A DNA stretch of 12,095 nucleotides from Thermoanaerobacterales bacterium UBA4880 (GCA_002399285.1 DHDI01000013.1:141776-153870), one strand, 5' to 3'. Counted from the stretch's first letter, positions 1 to 7,370 are shown. Notes: generated by a model not told the origin, from the letters alone. Made by a program: numbers and translations.

Positions 1-51
1 TCTCTTTTTATATATATTTATATATTATTAATTTTTAGAAAGGAGAAACAA

Positions 52-2652
52 ATGTCACACTTTTATTCCGGAAGCACGGAAGAGGTATTGGCCGAGCTGA
101 AAACAGGAAAAGAGGGCCTTTCATCACAGGAGGCGGAGAGAAGACTAGGGGAATACGGCTTCAATGAATTGGAGGAAAAGAAGGGTGAATCACTCTTCCA
201 AATGTTCATAAACGAATTCAAGGATTTTATGATAATGATACTGTTTGCTGCCGCCATAGTATCGGCATTTGTAGGTGAAATTACCGACACGATTATAATA
301 ATCGCCATTGTTATTTTAAACGCCTTACTTGGCGTATTCCAGGAAAATAGGGCAAATCAGGCGTTAAAAGCGCTGAAGAAGATGACTAAACCCAATGCCA
401 AGGTTGTAAGAAACGGCGAGGTCATGACAGTGCCTACAAGGGAAGTCGTTCCCGGCGACGTTGTGGTACTTGAGGCGGGGGACTTTATACCTGCGGACGG
501 CAGGCTGATAGAGATGGCTAATCTCAGGGTCAACGAGTCTTCACTCACCGGCGAGTCCGTACCTGTGGAAAAACAGACGGATGCTCTCGAGGATAACGAG
601 GTACCCATAGGCGACAGGCTGAACATGGTATTTACCGGTACCACAGTGGTATATGGCAGGGGAAAGATGGTGGTTGCAAATACCGGTATGAATACGGAAA
701 TGGGCAGTATAGCTTCGATGATGGAAGAAGAAAGAACTACGACTCCGCTGCAGGAAAGGCTTGCGGAGTTGGGGAAGACGCTCGGGATAGCGGCTCTGGC
801 CATCTGTGCCGTTATATTCTTTATAGGCTATTTGAGAGGCACACCGGGTCTCGAGATGTTTATGACAGCCATAAGTCTTGCCGTTGCGGCGATACCGGAG
901 GGATTGCCCGCCATCGTTACCATTACTCTGGCTATCGGAGTCCAGCGTATGGTAAAGAGGAATGCCATCATTAGGAAGCTGCCTGCGGTAGAGACATTGG
1001 GAAGCGCCAATGTCATATGTACCGATAAGACGGGTACGCTTACTTTAAATCAGATGACGGTCAAAAACGCATATATAAACGGCGAGATCGAAAAAATAGA
1101 GGATGCCGCGCAGGATGAGCCGGCAAAAGAATTGTTGACTATGTTTACCCTTTGCAGCGACGCTAAGCTGGATGCCGAGGGCAACGGTGTGGGTGACCCT
1201 ACGGAAGTGGCGCTTGTGGCGGCTCTCAGAGATTGCGGCAGGGAGAAAAATGAGGTTGAAGCGGTTTGCCCGAGGGTGGACGAGCTTCCCTTTGATTCAG
1301 ACAGAAAACTTATGACGACCGTACACAGGACGGATAACGGTTATACGGCGATAACCAAGGGGGCGCTGGAGAGCGTCGTTCCCATATGCGTATCCATAGA
1401 GGATAAAGATGGAGTTAAGGGAATTGAGAGCGAAGATATAGGCGACATCGAAAAATCAAATAATGAGATGGCGCAGAACGGCATGAGGGTTTTGGCATTG
1501 GGATATAAACATCTTCCCGATGCTGATTATGACAGGGATGATCTGGAGAGCGGTCTTACTTTTCTCGGCCTGGTAGGAATGATCGATCCTCCGCGGCCGG
1601 AGGTAAAGGATGCGGTCAAAGAATGTGACCTGGCCGGCATAACCACCGTCATGATAACGGGAGACCACAGATTGACGGCGGAGGCTATCGCACGGGACCT
1701 CAACATTTTACACGAAGGCGATGAGGCCGTTACGGGTGTGGAGTTGGAGAACATGAGCGACGGTGAGCTGGAAAAGAGGGTCGATAAGATAAGGGTCTAT
1801 GCAAGGGTTTCGCCGCAGCACAAGGTCAGGATAGTTAAAGCATGGCAGAAAAACAATGCCGTTGTCGGTATGACGGGAGACGGAGTGAACGATGCCCCCG
1901 CTCTTTCACAGGCCGATATAGGCGCCGCTATGGGTATAACGGGCACGGAGGTCGCTAAAGAGGCGGCGGATATGGTATTGACCGATGACAACTTTGCTAC
2001 CATAGTGTCTGCCATAGAAGAGGGCAGGACGATATATTCCAATATACGCAAGTCAATAAGGTATTTGCTCTCATGTAATATGGGAGAAATACTCACCGTA
2101 TTTCTGGCAAATATACTTGGGTTGGGACAGCCTCTGCTGCCCATACATCTTTTGTGGATCAATCTGGTGACGGACAGTCTGCCGGCCTTGGGACTCGGCA
2201 TGGAGCCGCCGGCCCCCGATGTGATGAAGGCCAGGCCGCGGACCAGGGACGAGAGCGTATTCGCCGGCGGACTCGGCATACAAATGATAATTGAAGGTAT
2301 TATAATGGGAGCCTTGTCTATCGGCGCATTTATGATAGGCAGAAGATACGATATAGAAACTGCGGAAACGATGACGTTCATGACGTTGGTCTTTCTGCAG
2401 CTGGTGCATTCTTTGAATTCGCGGTCGAACAGTGTTTCCATTTTCAAACTAGGACTGACCACCAACAGGTTTTTAATATTCTCACTGGTGTTGGGGGTCG
2501 CGCTTCAGTTTCTGCTGGACACGCCCCTCTTGGAAGGTATTTTCAAGATATCGGCGCTTAGTGGCATACAATGGCTATATGTCATAGGCCTTTCGCTGGT
2601 GATCCTTGTGGTCGGAGAGGTTGAAAAGCTTATATTCCACAAAAATTCATAA
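52..2652 (+). CDS. Calcium-transporting P-type ATPase (P2 type)
   Basis: This integral membrane pump uses ATP to move cations, most likely exporting Ca2+. It is 866 residues, normal for bacterial P2 ATPases. In order it shows an N-terminal cation-ATPase domain (about 1-70), an actuator domain with LTGES, and the TM4 PEGLP motif (E283). The phosphorylation motif DKTGT follows with D325 as the phosphoaspartate, then the hinge TGDGVNDAP (D610, D614) and a C-terminal membrane domain. The Ca2+ site II ligands of SERCA are conserved: E283, N704 and D708 in NLVTD. N676 and E679 in CNMGE are also kept. The TM8 position of SERCA Glu908 is Gln (Q783 in FLQLVHSLN), as in plasma-membrane Ca2+ pumps, which suggests one Ca2+ per cycle (inference). 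The start is the ATG eight bases after AGGAG (41-45). It is probably a single-gene unit. A Mn2+ role cannot be excluded. Confidence 0.93.
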   Translation: MSHFYSGSTEEVLAELKTGKEGLSSQEAERRLGEYGFNELEEKKGESLFQMFINEFKDFMIMILFAAAIVSAFVGEITDTIIIIAIVILNALLGVFQENRANQALKALKKMTKPNAKVVRNGEVMTVPTREVVPGDVVVLEAGDFIPADGRLIEMANLRVNESSLTGESVPVEKQTDALEDNEVPIGDRLNMVFTGTTVVYGRGKMVVANTGMNTEMGSIASMMEEERTTTPLQERLAELGKTLGIAALAICAVIFFIGYLRGTPGLEMFMTAISLAVAAIPEGLPAIVTITLAIGVQRMVKRNAIIRKLPAVETLGSANVICTDKTGTLTLNQMTVKNAYINGEIEKIEDAAQDEPAKELLTMFTLCSDAKLDAEGNGVGDPTEVALVAALRDCGREKNEVEAVCPRVDELPFDSDRKLMTTVHRTDNGYTAITKGALESVVPICVSIEDKDGVKGIESEDIGDIEKSNNEMAQNGMRVLALGYKHLPDADYDRDDLESGLTFLGLVGMIDPPRPEVKDAVKECDLAGITTVMITGDHRLTAEAIARDLNILHEGDEAVTGVELENMSDGELEKRVDKIRVYARVSPQHKVRIVKAWQKNNAVVGMTGDGVNDAPALSQADIGAAMGITGTEVAKEAADMVLTDDNFATIVSAIEEGRTIYSNIRKSIRYLLSCNMGEILTVFLANILGLGQPLLPIHLLWINLVTDSLPALGLGMEPPAPDVMKARPRTRDESVFAGGLGIQMIIEGIIMGALSIGAFMIGRRYDIETAETMTFMTLVFLQLVHSLNSRSNSVSIFKLGLTTNRFLIFSLVLGVALQFLLDTPLLEGIFKISALSGIQWLYVIGLSLVILVVGEVEKLIFHKNS

Positions 2653-2668
2653 TGATGCATTGTCTCGT

Positions 2669-2695
2669 AATTGTATTGATTTAACCCATACAATT
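2669..2695. repeat. 8-bp perfect inverted repeat upstream of the ECF S gene
   Basis: AATTGTAT (2669-2676) and ATACAATT (2688-2693 plus two bases) form a perfect inverted repeat with an 11-base spacer, followed by TTTTG. It lies between the ATPase stop and a TATAAT -10 box at 2702. It could be a repressor operator covering the -35 region, or a weak A/T-rich terminator for the ATPase gene. The stem has only two G-C pairs, so the operator reading is slightly preferred. Confidence 0.4.
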
Positions 2696-2707
2696 TTGTA
2701 GTATAAT
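2676..2707 (+). promoter_or_regulatory. Candidate promoter of the ECF S gene
   Basis: A perfect TATAAT (2702-2707) lies 34 bases before the ATG at 2742. The -35 is poor: TTGATT at 2676-2681 has a 20-base spacer, and TTTAAC at 2680-2685 has a 16-base spacer but weak match. Transcription would start near 2714, leaving a leader of under 30 bases, too short for a riboswitch. The weak -35 inside an inverted repeat would fit regulation by a DNA-binding protein (inference). Confidence 0.4.
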
Positions 2708-2741
2708 GATTGTGTGATATACGATTACGGGAGATGAATCA

Positions 2742-3242
2742 ATGAAGAAAGATTTGAGGTTTTGGGTTTATGGCGCCTTACTTACGGCGCTGGTCGTTAT
2801 AGGCACGATGGTAATAAATATACCCACCGTTGCGACCCAGGGATATGTAAACCTCGGAGACGGTTTTATCATTTTGTCGGCGTACCTTTTCGGTCCGGCA
2901 ATGGGTTTTATAGCAGGCGGCATAGGTTCCGCACTGGCCGACGTCCTGAAAGGGTATGCCGTATGGGCTCCATGGTCTCTCATCATAAAGGGGCTCATGG
3001 GTATGATAGTGGGGTATTTGACATTGAATCCACGTAAGGGCGTCATCAAAAAGGTACTGATATTTGCCGCCGCTGAGATATGGATGGTCTTGGGGTATTT
3101 TATGGCCTCGCTGATCATGTTCGGGTACGCGGCCGCATTGGCCGACGTACCGTCAAACATGGTTCAGGGGGCGGTAGGCGTGGTGGTGGGCGTATTACTT
3201 TCGGAGACATTAAAATCTATTGACTTGTCTAAGAGGGGATGA
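2742..3242 (+). CDS. ECF transporter S component (vitamin or precursor uptake)
   Basis: This is a 166-residue hydrophobic protein of the ECF-type S-component class, closest to the riboflavin-transporter-like family (Pfam ECF-ribofla_trfS, which includes HmpT-like proteins). S components bind a vitamin or precursor and dock to a shared EcfA/A'/T energizing module. Visible features are about six membrane segments (about 8-26, 40-68 as two short helices, 79-95, 102-128, 140-156). The family-like signature runs through G34-YVNLGD, GPAMGFIAGGIGSALAD (51-67) and the WAPWSLIIKG stretch (75-84). No ATPase or T subunit is nearby, so it is probably a solitary group II S component using a module encoded elsewhere. 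GGGAG at 2729-2733 supports this ATG. The substrate cannot be read from the sequence; a hydroxymethylpyrimidine, pyridoxine or flavin-type compound is a guess from the family. Confidence 0.85.
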   Translation: MKKDLRFWVYGALLTALVVIGTMVINIPTVATQGYVNLGDGFIILSAYLFGPAMGFIAGGIGSALADVLKGYAVWAPWSLIIKGLMGMIVGYLTLNPRKGVIKKVLIFAAAEIWMVLGYFMASLIMFGYAAALADVPSNMVQGAVGVVVGVLLSETLKSIDLSKRG

Positions 3243-3273
3243 ATTTCCTCTCTTTTCTTATATCCTGCATTTG

Positions 3274-3301
3274 TTGTATTATAAAAGCCGGATGATATAA
3301 T
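3274..3301 (+). promoter_or_regulatory. Candidate sigma-A promoter before the short ORF and comEC
   Basis: TTGTAT (3274-3279) and a perfect TATAAT (3296-3301) are separated by 16 bases. Transcription would begin near 3308, almost directly on the AAGGTGAT ribosome binding site (3310-3317) of the short ORF at 3321. It is the only good promoter candidate between the ECF gene and comEC, so it may drive comEC and holA as well. Confidence 0.45.
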
Positions 3302-3320
3302 ATATGCAGAAGGTGATCGC

Positions 3321-3497
3321 ATGGGGATGATCGTGCTTGGCTACGGAGGCCTCTATCCGGGCAAGGATCAATCCTGCTCGGGATGCCTTGCGACGCATTT
3401 TTCGCCGGACGCAGACGCCGGGCCATATCTGAGTGAAGCGGGAGATATTTTTGAAGATGCAGAGTGCGCGGAAGTACTTAAAAGATATATCGTTTGA
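3321..3497 (+). pseudogene. Short ORF, probable N-terminal remnant of an MBL-fold hydrolase
   Basis: This frame of 58 codons starts at an ATG with a good ribosome binding site (AAGGTGAT, 3310-3317) and ends at TGA 3495-3497, about 45 bases inside comEC in another frame. The first 24 residues read MGMIVLGYGGLYPG followed by KDQSCSGCLA. This matches the start of YhfI-like metallo-beta-lactamase-fold hydrolases, whose N-termini follow the pattern VLG-x-x-G-x-(Y/F)-P, then (C/T)-SG-x-L. The match then stops: the following residues lack the expected LLIDCG-type strand, and no downstream frame restores the HxHxDH motif. I infer a truncated gene whose body was lost at the comEC boundary. It could instead be a real small protein with a CxxC pair (C19, C22), or a chance frame. 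The family match is from memory, not a search. Confidence 0.45.
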
Positions 3498-5772
3498 GTT
3501 TATATATAGGCGGCCGCTTTTCTACATATGCATCGCTTATATTTGCGGCATCGCTCTATATTATACTTTGAGGCCGCCCACGGCGCTGCCGCTGATCATA
3601 TTCTTTGCCGCTGCCGCCCTTTCTCTTCTCATAAAGGACAGACGGGATATTACTCCCCTGATCCTCATCTTGGTCATGGTCTTCGGCGTCTTTTATTCTG
3701 CACTGTTCTTTAACGATGAGTGTACCTATGAACCGGGCAGGGAATACGATCTAGAGGCCGTGGTAAACGATGCGCCGGTAATCGAAGACGGGAGGACAAG
3801 CTATATAGTCAAACCGCAAAATGGCCAGGCCATACTCCTGCGGGTATATGACCCAAGCAAAAACTACGGATACGGCGATGAGCTCAGAGTAAGGGTAAAG
3901 ATCGAAACGCCAAAGGGTGAAACTAACCCGGGAGGTTTCAACTACAGGGATTATCTCAAGAGAAAGGGCATATATGCATTGGGATCGGCCCGGGAGGGAA
4001 ATATACAATATATCGGCCATACGGTAAATCTAAAGACGCCCCTTGTCGCATCAAGGCTATGGGTAGAAGACACTGTCGAAAGACTGTATCAAAAGCAGGA
4101 AGCCGCTTTTTTGAATTCCCTTATAATAGGAGACAGGACCAACCTTGAAACCAATGTGGAAAACGACTTTATCAATACCGGCATAATACATGCGCTGGCT
4201 ATATCCGGACAGCATGTGAACATATTGTTGCTCTTTATATTTTACATACTCGGATTTTTTAAGCTGGACCATACGAAGAAAAACACGATCGCCATTGCCG
4301 TCATAGGGTTTTACACACTCATGGTAGGCGCTATGCCGTCGGTTGCCAGATCGTTTATTATGGATGCCGTAATACTGATCGGAAAGACCTATGATGAGGA
4401 GACGGACACACTGTCATCCATTGCTCTGGCCGCACTCATCATACTTTTCGCCGACCCGCTGCAGCTGTATGACATAGGCTTCCAATTATCCTTTGCCGCG
4501 ACGCTCTCCATACTGCTGCTTTACGAAAAACTAATACGCATGCTGCCGTTTAAAGGTTATATAGCTGGTGCGCTCAGTCTTACGCTGTCGGCGGAAATAG
4601 GAGTACTGCCCATATCCGTATACTATTTTTATAGGCTGCCTATATATTCGCTGCTGGCCAATCTGGTCGTCGTACCGATAATTCCCGCTATATTTATATT
4701 GGGTATAATAAGCATCATATTGGGAGGCGTTTTTTTACCGCTGTCCTACGCGTTCACAGCAATAAATACCGCCCTTATAAGACTGTCGATCGTGATCACC
4801 GGGGCAATATCGGCGCTGCCGCACTCTTCCATAATTATTCAGCGTCCATATGCAGCCGTGATAATCGCGTATTATTTGCTTGCATTGCTGGTTTTTGGTT
4901 TCATCAAGTCGCCGCATAGGGAATATATAATACCCGCGCTTGCCGTGTTTATAGTTTTTGGGGTATGCTATCAGCCGATATACAGGGGCATGAATGTCAC
5001 GTTCATCGACGTAGGCCAGGGGGATTCCAGCCTGGTGCGCATGGGTACGACAAAGATGATCATAGACGGCGGCGGTTCGGTCAAGACTAAGTATTCCGAT
5101 TTTGATGTCGGCGAAGACGTTTTGATACCATATCTTTTAGCTGATCACGTAAGGGATATAGACGCAGTTTTTATATCGCATGGAGATAACGATCACATGG
5201 GCGGTATCATACCGCTGATAGAAAATATAAGGGTAGGGCATATATTCTTGGGCGAGCAACCGAAGGACAACCCCCTGTTCGATAAATTGAAGCAAATCGC
5301 TGACAGCAGGGATATACCCATAACTCTTTTGAGCCGCGGCGACAAACTGAGGCTGGGTAAAGCCGATATATATGTGCTAAATCCATCGGATGTCAAGACG
5401 GATATTAATAACGATTCGCTGGTCTTCAAATTATCCTATGGGGATACGGACATATTGTATACCGGAGATATTGAGATGGAAGGCGAGAGAGGCATACTTG
5501 AAAGCGGCCTGAATATAGATACTGAGGTGTTAAAGGTCGCTCATCACGGCAGTTCCACCTCATCTACCGAGGCCTTTCTCAATAGTGCAAGCCCGAAAAT
5601 ATCGGTAATATCGGTGGGAAAGAATAACTATGGACACCCGAACGAGGGCGTACTGTCAAGGCTGTCAGGGTATTCGGAGGTTTACAGGACAGACAGGGAC
5701 GGAGCTGTTATAATAAATACTGACGGAAGCTATCTAAAGGTCAAAAAATGGAGTGATCATAATGGACTATAA
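3451..5772 (+). CDS. comEC: ComEC/Rec2 DNA-uptake channel with C-terminal MBL domain
   Basis: ComEC is the inner-membrane channel that carries single-stranded DNA into the cell during natural transformation. From the TTG at 3451 the protein has 773 residues, normal for the family. It has two N-terminal membrane helices and a DUF4131/OB-like extracellular region (about 20-190). The polytopic Competence domain follows (about 205-490), with the signature HALAISGQH (H247, H255). The C-terminal metallo-beta-lactamase-like domain (about 500-760) has HGDNDHMGG (H577, D579, D581, H582), TGD (D673) and HHGSS (H698, H699), so its nuclease-type metal site looks intact. TTG 3451 is preferred because GGGAG (3440-3444) is six bases upstream. 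ATG 3457 is possible, and GTG 3433 lacks a ribosome binding site. It overlaps holA by 11 bases. No comEA or comEB is in the window, so competence cannot be concluded. Confidence 0.93.
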   Translation: MKMQSARKYLKDISFEFIYRRPLFYICIAYICGIALYYTLRPPTALPLIIFFAAAALSLLIKDRRDITPLILILVMVFGVFYSALFFNDECTYEPGREYDLEAVVNDAPVIEDGRTSYIVKPQNGQAILLRVYDPSKNYGYGDELRVRVKIETPKGETNPGGFNYRDYLKRKGIYALGSAREGNIQYIGHTVNLKTPLVASRLWVEDTVERLYQKQEAAFLNSLIIGDRTNLETNVENDFINTGIIHALAISGQHVNILLLFIFYILGFFKLDHTKKNTIAIAVIGFYTLMVGAMPSVARSFIMDAVILIGKTYDEETDTLSSIALAALIILFADPLQLYDIGFQLSFAATLSILLLYEKLIRMLPFKGYIAGALSLTLSAEIGVLPISVYYFYRLPIYSLLANLVVVPIIPAIFILGIISIILGGVFLPLSYAFTAINTALIRLSIVITGAISALPHSSIIIQRPYAAVIIAYYLLALLVFGFIKSPHREYIIPALAVFIVFGVCYQPIYRGMNVTFIDVGQGDSSLVRMGTTKMIIDGGGSVKTKYSDFDVGEDVLIPYLLADHVRDIDAVFISHGDNDHMGGIIPLIENIRVGHIFLGEQPKDNPLFDKLKQIADSRDIPITLLSRGDKLRLGKADIYVLNPSDVKTDINNDSLVFKLSYGDTDILYTGDIEMEGERGILESGLNIDTEVLKVAHHGSSTSSTEAFLNSASPKISVISVGKNNYGHPNEGVLSRLSGYSEVYRTDRDGAVIINTDGSYLKVKKWSDHNGL

Positions 5773-6721
5773 GCAGTTTTTAAAGACCGGTATCGATGAC
5801 TTGAAGAGCGTATATATATTTAACGGCCCCAATGAATTTATGAAGGAATATGCCATAAGGATGCTGACGAAAAAATATATAAGGATCGCAAAGGCTATCA
5901 ATCTTCAAAAGCTTACCCTAGATTCACAAAACATGGAGGAATGTTTTATCACGCCTCCCATGATGGATGAGAAAAAAATCATCGTAATGGAGGAAGAGGT
6001 TATAGAATCAAGAGATAAGCTGATTTCGGGCCTTTTGGACGGCGTCGCCGATACCAACTGCGTCGTCATTAAAGTATCGGATATAAAAAAGTATAAATCT
6101 CTGAATAGTAAATTTAAAAAGACGGATAACATAATACAGTTCGGTATGCTCAAGGGAGAAGAACTGAAAGCATGGATCTCCGGCTGCTTCGTACATTATG
6201 GTAAAAGAGCGGACGGCGCAACGGTGAATTATCTCGCGACCATATCCGACGACCTGTATTATCTCTCCAATGAAATACAAAAGATTGTTTCCTTTGCATT
6301 TGACAATGACAGCGTAAGGTTTTCGGATATAAGGGAGATACTGCCCGTCCGATTGGAAGACAGGGTCTTTGACATGGTAGACTCCATCGGAAGCGGGGAC
6401 AGAGCGAGAGCTTTGAAATTATATGAAGATATGACATTGCTGGGATACGGTTTCTTTTATATAAACGGGATGATAAGCAGACAATATAGGCTTCTCATAC
6501 AAATAAGGGCATTATTGGACGAGGGCGTTTCCGATGATGAAATAAAAAATAAGACGGGGCTTGCGGGCTTTGCGCTCAAAAAGATGTATAGGCAGGCTGG
6601 AAAATATAAATTGGCAGACTTAAAGCTTCGCTTGGAGAGATGTCTGAAGATGGATGCTGATGTCAAAATGGGGCTACTCGACGAGAGGATAGCGCTGGAA
6701 AAGTTCATCGCGCAGGCATAA
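5762..6721 (+). CDS. holA: DNA polymerase III delta subunit
   Basis: The delta subunit is the clamp-loader part that opens the beta sliding clamp. The product is 319 residues, slightly short for the family. It has an AAA+-like N-terminal domain with a degenerate P-loop region (VYIFNGPNEFMKEYA, about 18-32), as expected because delta does not hydrolyse ATP. A central region follows with LKGEELKAWI and the DLYYLSNEIQKI helix. The C-terminal collar domain ends with LLDERIALEKFIA, matching the usual DER-LALE-type ending. ATG 5762 is chosen because GGAG (5750-5753) is eight bases upstream; the in-frame GTG at 5753 sits inside that site. The 11-base overlap with comEC implies translational coupling. 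This neighbourhood (comEC-holA-rpsT) is the usual Firmicutes arrangement, which supports the assignment of a fairly diverged sequence. Confidence 0.9.
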   Translation: MDYKQFLKTGIDDLKSVYIFNGPNEFMKEYAIRMLTKKYIRIAKAINLQKLTLDSQNMEECFITPPMMDEKKIIVMEEEVIESRDKLISGLLDGVADTNCVVIKVSDIKKYKSLNSKFKKTDNIIQFGMLKGEELKAWISGCFVHYGKRADGATVNYLATISDDLYYLSNEIQKIVSFAFDNDSVRFSDIREILPVRLEDRVFDMVDSIGSGDRARALKLYEDMTLLGYGFFYINGMISRQYRLLIQIRALLDEGVSDDEIKNKTGLAGFALKKMYRQAGKYKLADLKLRLERCLKMDADVKMGLLDERIALEKFIAQA

Positions 6722-6728
6722 TAGCGAG

Positions 6729-6757
6729 CATAATAAAAGCGTACAATAAGTACGCTT
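6729..6757 (-). terminator. Probable intrinsic terminator on the rpsT side
   Basis: On the minus strand AAGCGTAC, loop TTATT and GTACGCTT form an 8-bp perfect stem (plus-strand arms 6737-6744 and 6750-6757) followed by TTATTATG, giving a T-rich tail. On the plus strand the stem is followed by CAGACC, so it would stop minus-strand transcripts better than holA transcripts. It would give the rpsT mRNA a structured 3' tail of about 200 bases. Confidence 0.55.
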
Positions 6758-6935
6758 CAGACCGATGCCAATATTGCGTAACCGCGAATTGCACTGCAAT
6801 TTTGCTTAGCTCTGTTGGCTGCGCCTGCAAATTGCAGTCACATACGTCTAAGTATGCTCCTTTATTTGCAGGTTTGCCGACTTGCCTTGCGCGATTTGTC
6901 ACGGCCTGTCAGTTTGCACGCAACATGAAGCGTAC
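6750..6935. repeat. Palindromic element with 10-bp terminal inverted repeats
   Basis: The stretch between holA and rpsT has no credible gene but is dense with structure. GTACGCTTCA (6750-6759) and TGAAGCGTAC (6926-6935) are perfect inverted repeats bounding 186 bp. Inside are TTGCGT/ACGCAA (6774-6779, 6918-6923), the near palindrome AATTGCACTGCAATT (6787-6801), CCTGCAAAT/ATTTGCAGG (6824-6832, 6864-6872) and CATAC/GTATG (6841-6845, 6852-6856). GCGTAC/GTACGC hairpins sit at both edges (6739-6755 and 6930-6946). It could be a MITE-like or BIME-like dispersed repeat, a structured 3' untranslated region of rpsT, or a small RNA. No clear target-site duplication was found. Confidence 0.5.
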
Positions 6936-6958
6936 GCGTAGTACGCATTAAGCCTATA

Positions 6959-7246
6959 TTAAGCCTCTTTGGCCGTTAGATTTTGCTTTGCTTTATTAAG
7001 ACGCATCGTCAATCTGGATATCTTTCTGCCGGCTGTATTATCGTGCAGCGTTCCCTTGCTGCGAGCCTTGTTGATATACTTTTCGGCCTGCCTTAGATTT
7101 TCTTCCGCCTTATTGAGTTCTCCTGAATTTAAAGCATTTGCAAATTCCTTTTCCCAGTGTTTGATAACGGACTTTCTTTTCTTGTTTCTCTCTCTGTTTA
7201 TTTCAGCTGTCTCAATGCGCTTTTTTGCTGATTTTATGTTTGCCAA
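6959..7246 (-). CDS. rpsT: Small ribosomal subunit protein bS20
   Basis: bS20 binds 16S rRNA early in 30S assembly. The protein is 95 residues, Lys/Arg-rich and helical. It starts MANIKSAKKRI, the canonical bS20 N-terminus, and contains TLHDNTAGRKISRLTMRLNKA, close to the conserved HKNTAARKKSRL-type region. The start is the TTG at 7246-7244. The minus strand reads GGGAGGTGAAAAGTTTG, which puts GGAGG eight bases before the TTG. The longer GTG start at 7255 lies inside the ribosome binding site and would add three residues the family lacks. It is slightly longer than usual because of its C-terminal tail. It converges on holA and diverges from the sporulation cluster, with its own promoter. Confidence 0.95.
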   Translation of the reverse strand: MANIKSAKKRIETAEINRERNKKRKSVIKHWEKEFANALNSGELNKAEENLRQAEKYINKARSKGTLHDNTAGRKISRLTMRLNKAKQNLTAKEA

Positions 7247-7273
7247 ACTTTTCACCTCCCATTAATCTATACC

Positions 7274-7302
7274 ATTTTAACATTAAATATCGTTAAATTC
7301 AA
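7274..7302 (-). promoter_or_regulatory. rpsT promoter
   Basis: On the minus strand TTGAAT (7302-7297), a 17-base spacer and TAAAAT (7279-7274) form a good sigma-A promoter. Transcription would start near 7267, leaving a leader of about 20 bases that contains the GGGAGG ribosome binding site of the TTG-started rpsT. Confidence 0.6.
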
Positions 7303-7310
7303 TAATAAAG

Positions 7311-7343
7311 ATGGAATCCTATATAAAAAAGGCGGATTTCCAT
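7311..7343. repeat. Imperfect inverted repeat in the rpsT/holin divergent region
   Basis: ATGGAATCC (7311-7319) pairs with GGATTTCCAT (7334-7343) with one bulged base, loop of 14 bases. It lies just upstream of the rpsT -35 box and upstream of the candidate promoter for the plus-strand cluster. Neither strand has a convincing T-tract after it, so a regulatory site is more likely than a terminator. Function is unknown. Confidence 0.35.
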
Positions 7344-7370
7344 CAAAATTACTATATTCAATAGGTCTGA

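Noticed and set aside
1797..2465. A 222-codon minus-strand frame inside the ATPase gene
   Set aside because: It lies fully opposite the catalytic and membrane core of the ATPase, has Ser/Ile-rich low-quality composition and no ribosome binding site.
2653..2741. A riboswitch before the ECF S gene
   Set aside because: The spacer is 89 bases and the likely transcript leader under 30, with no recognisable FMN, TPP or other conserved core.
6705..6902. A 65-codon minus-strand frame in the holA/rpsT junction
   Set aside because: It overlaps the palindromic element, has no ribosome binding site and its sequence is explained by the inverted repeats. It was treated as non-coding.
7247..7255. GTG 7255 as the rpsT start
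   Set aside because: The GTG is part of the GGAGGTG ribosome binding site, and the resulting MKS extension is absent from the canonical MANIKSAKKR start.
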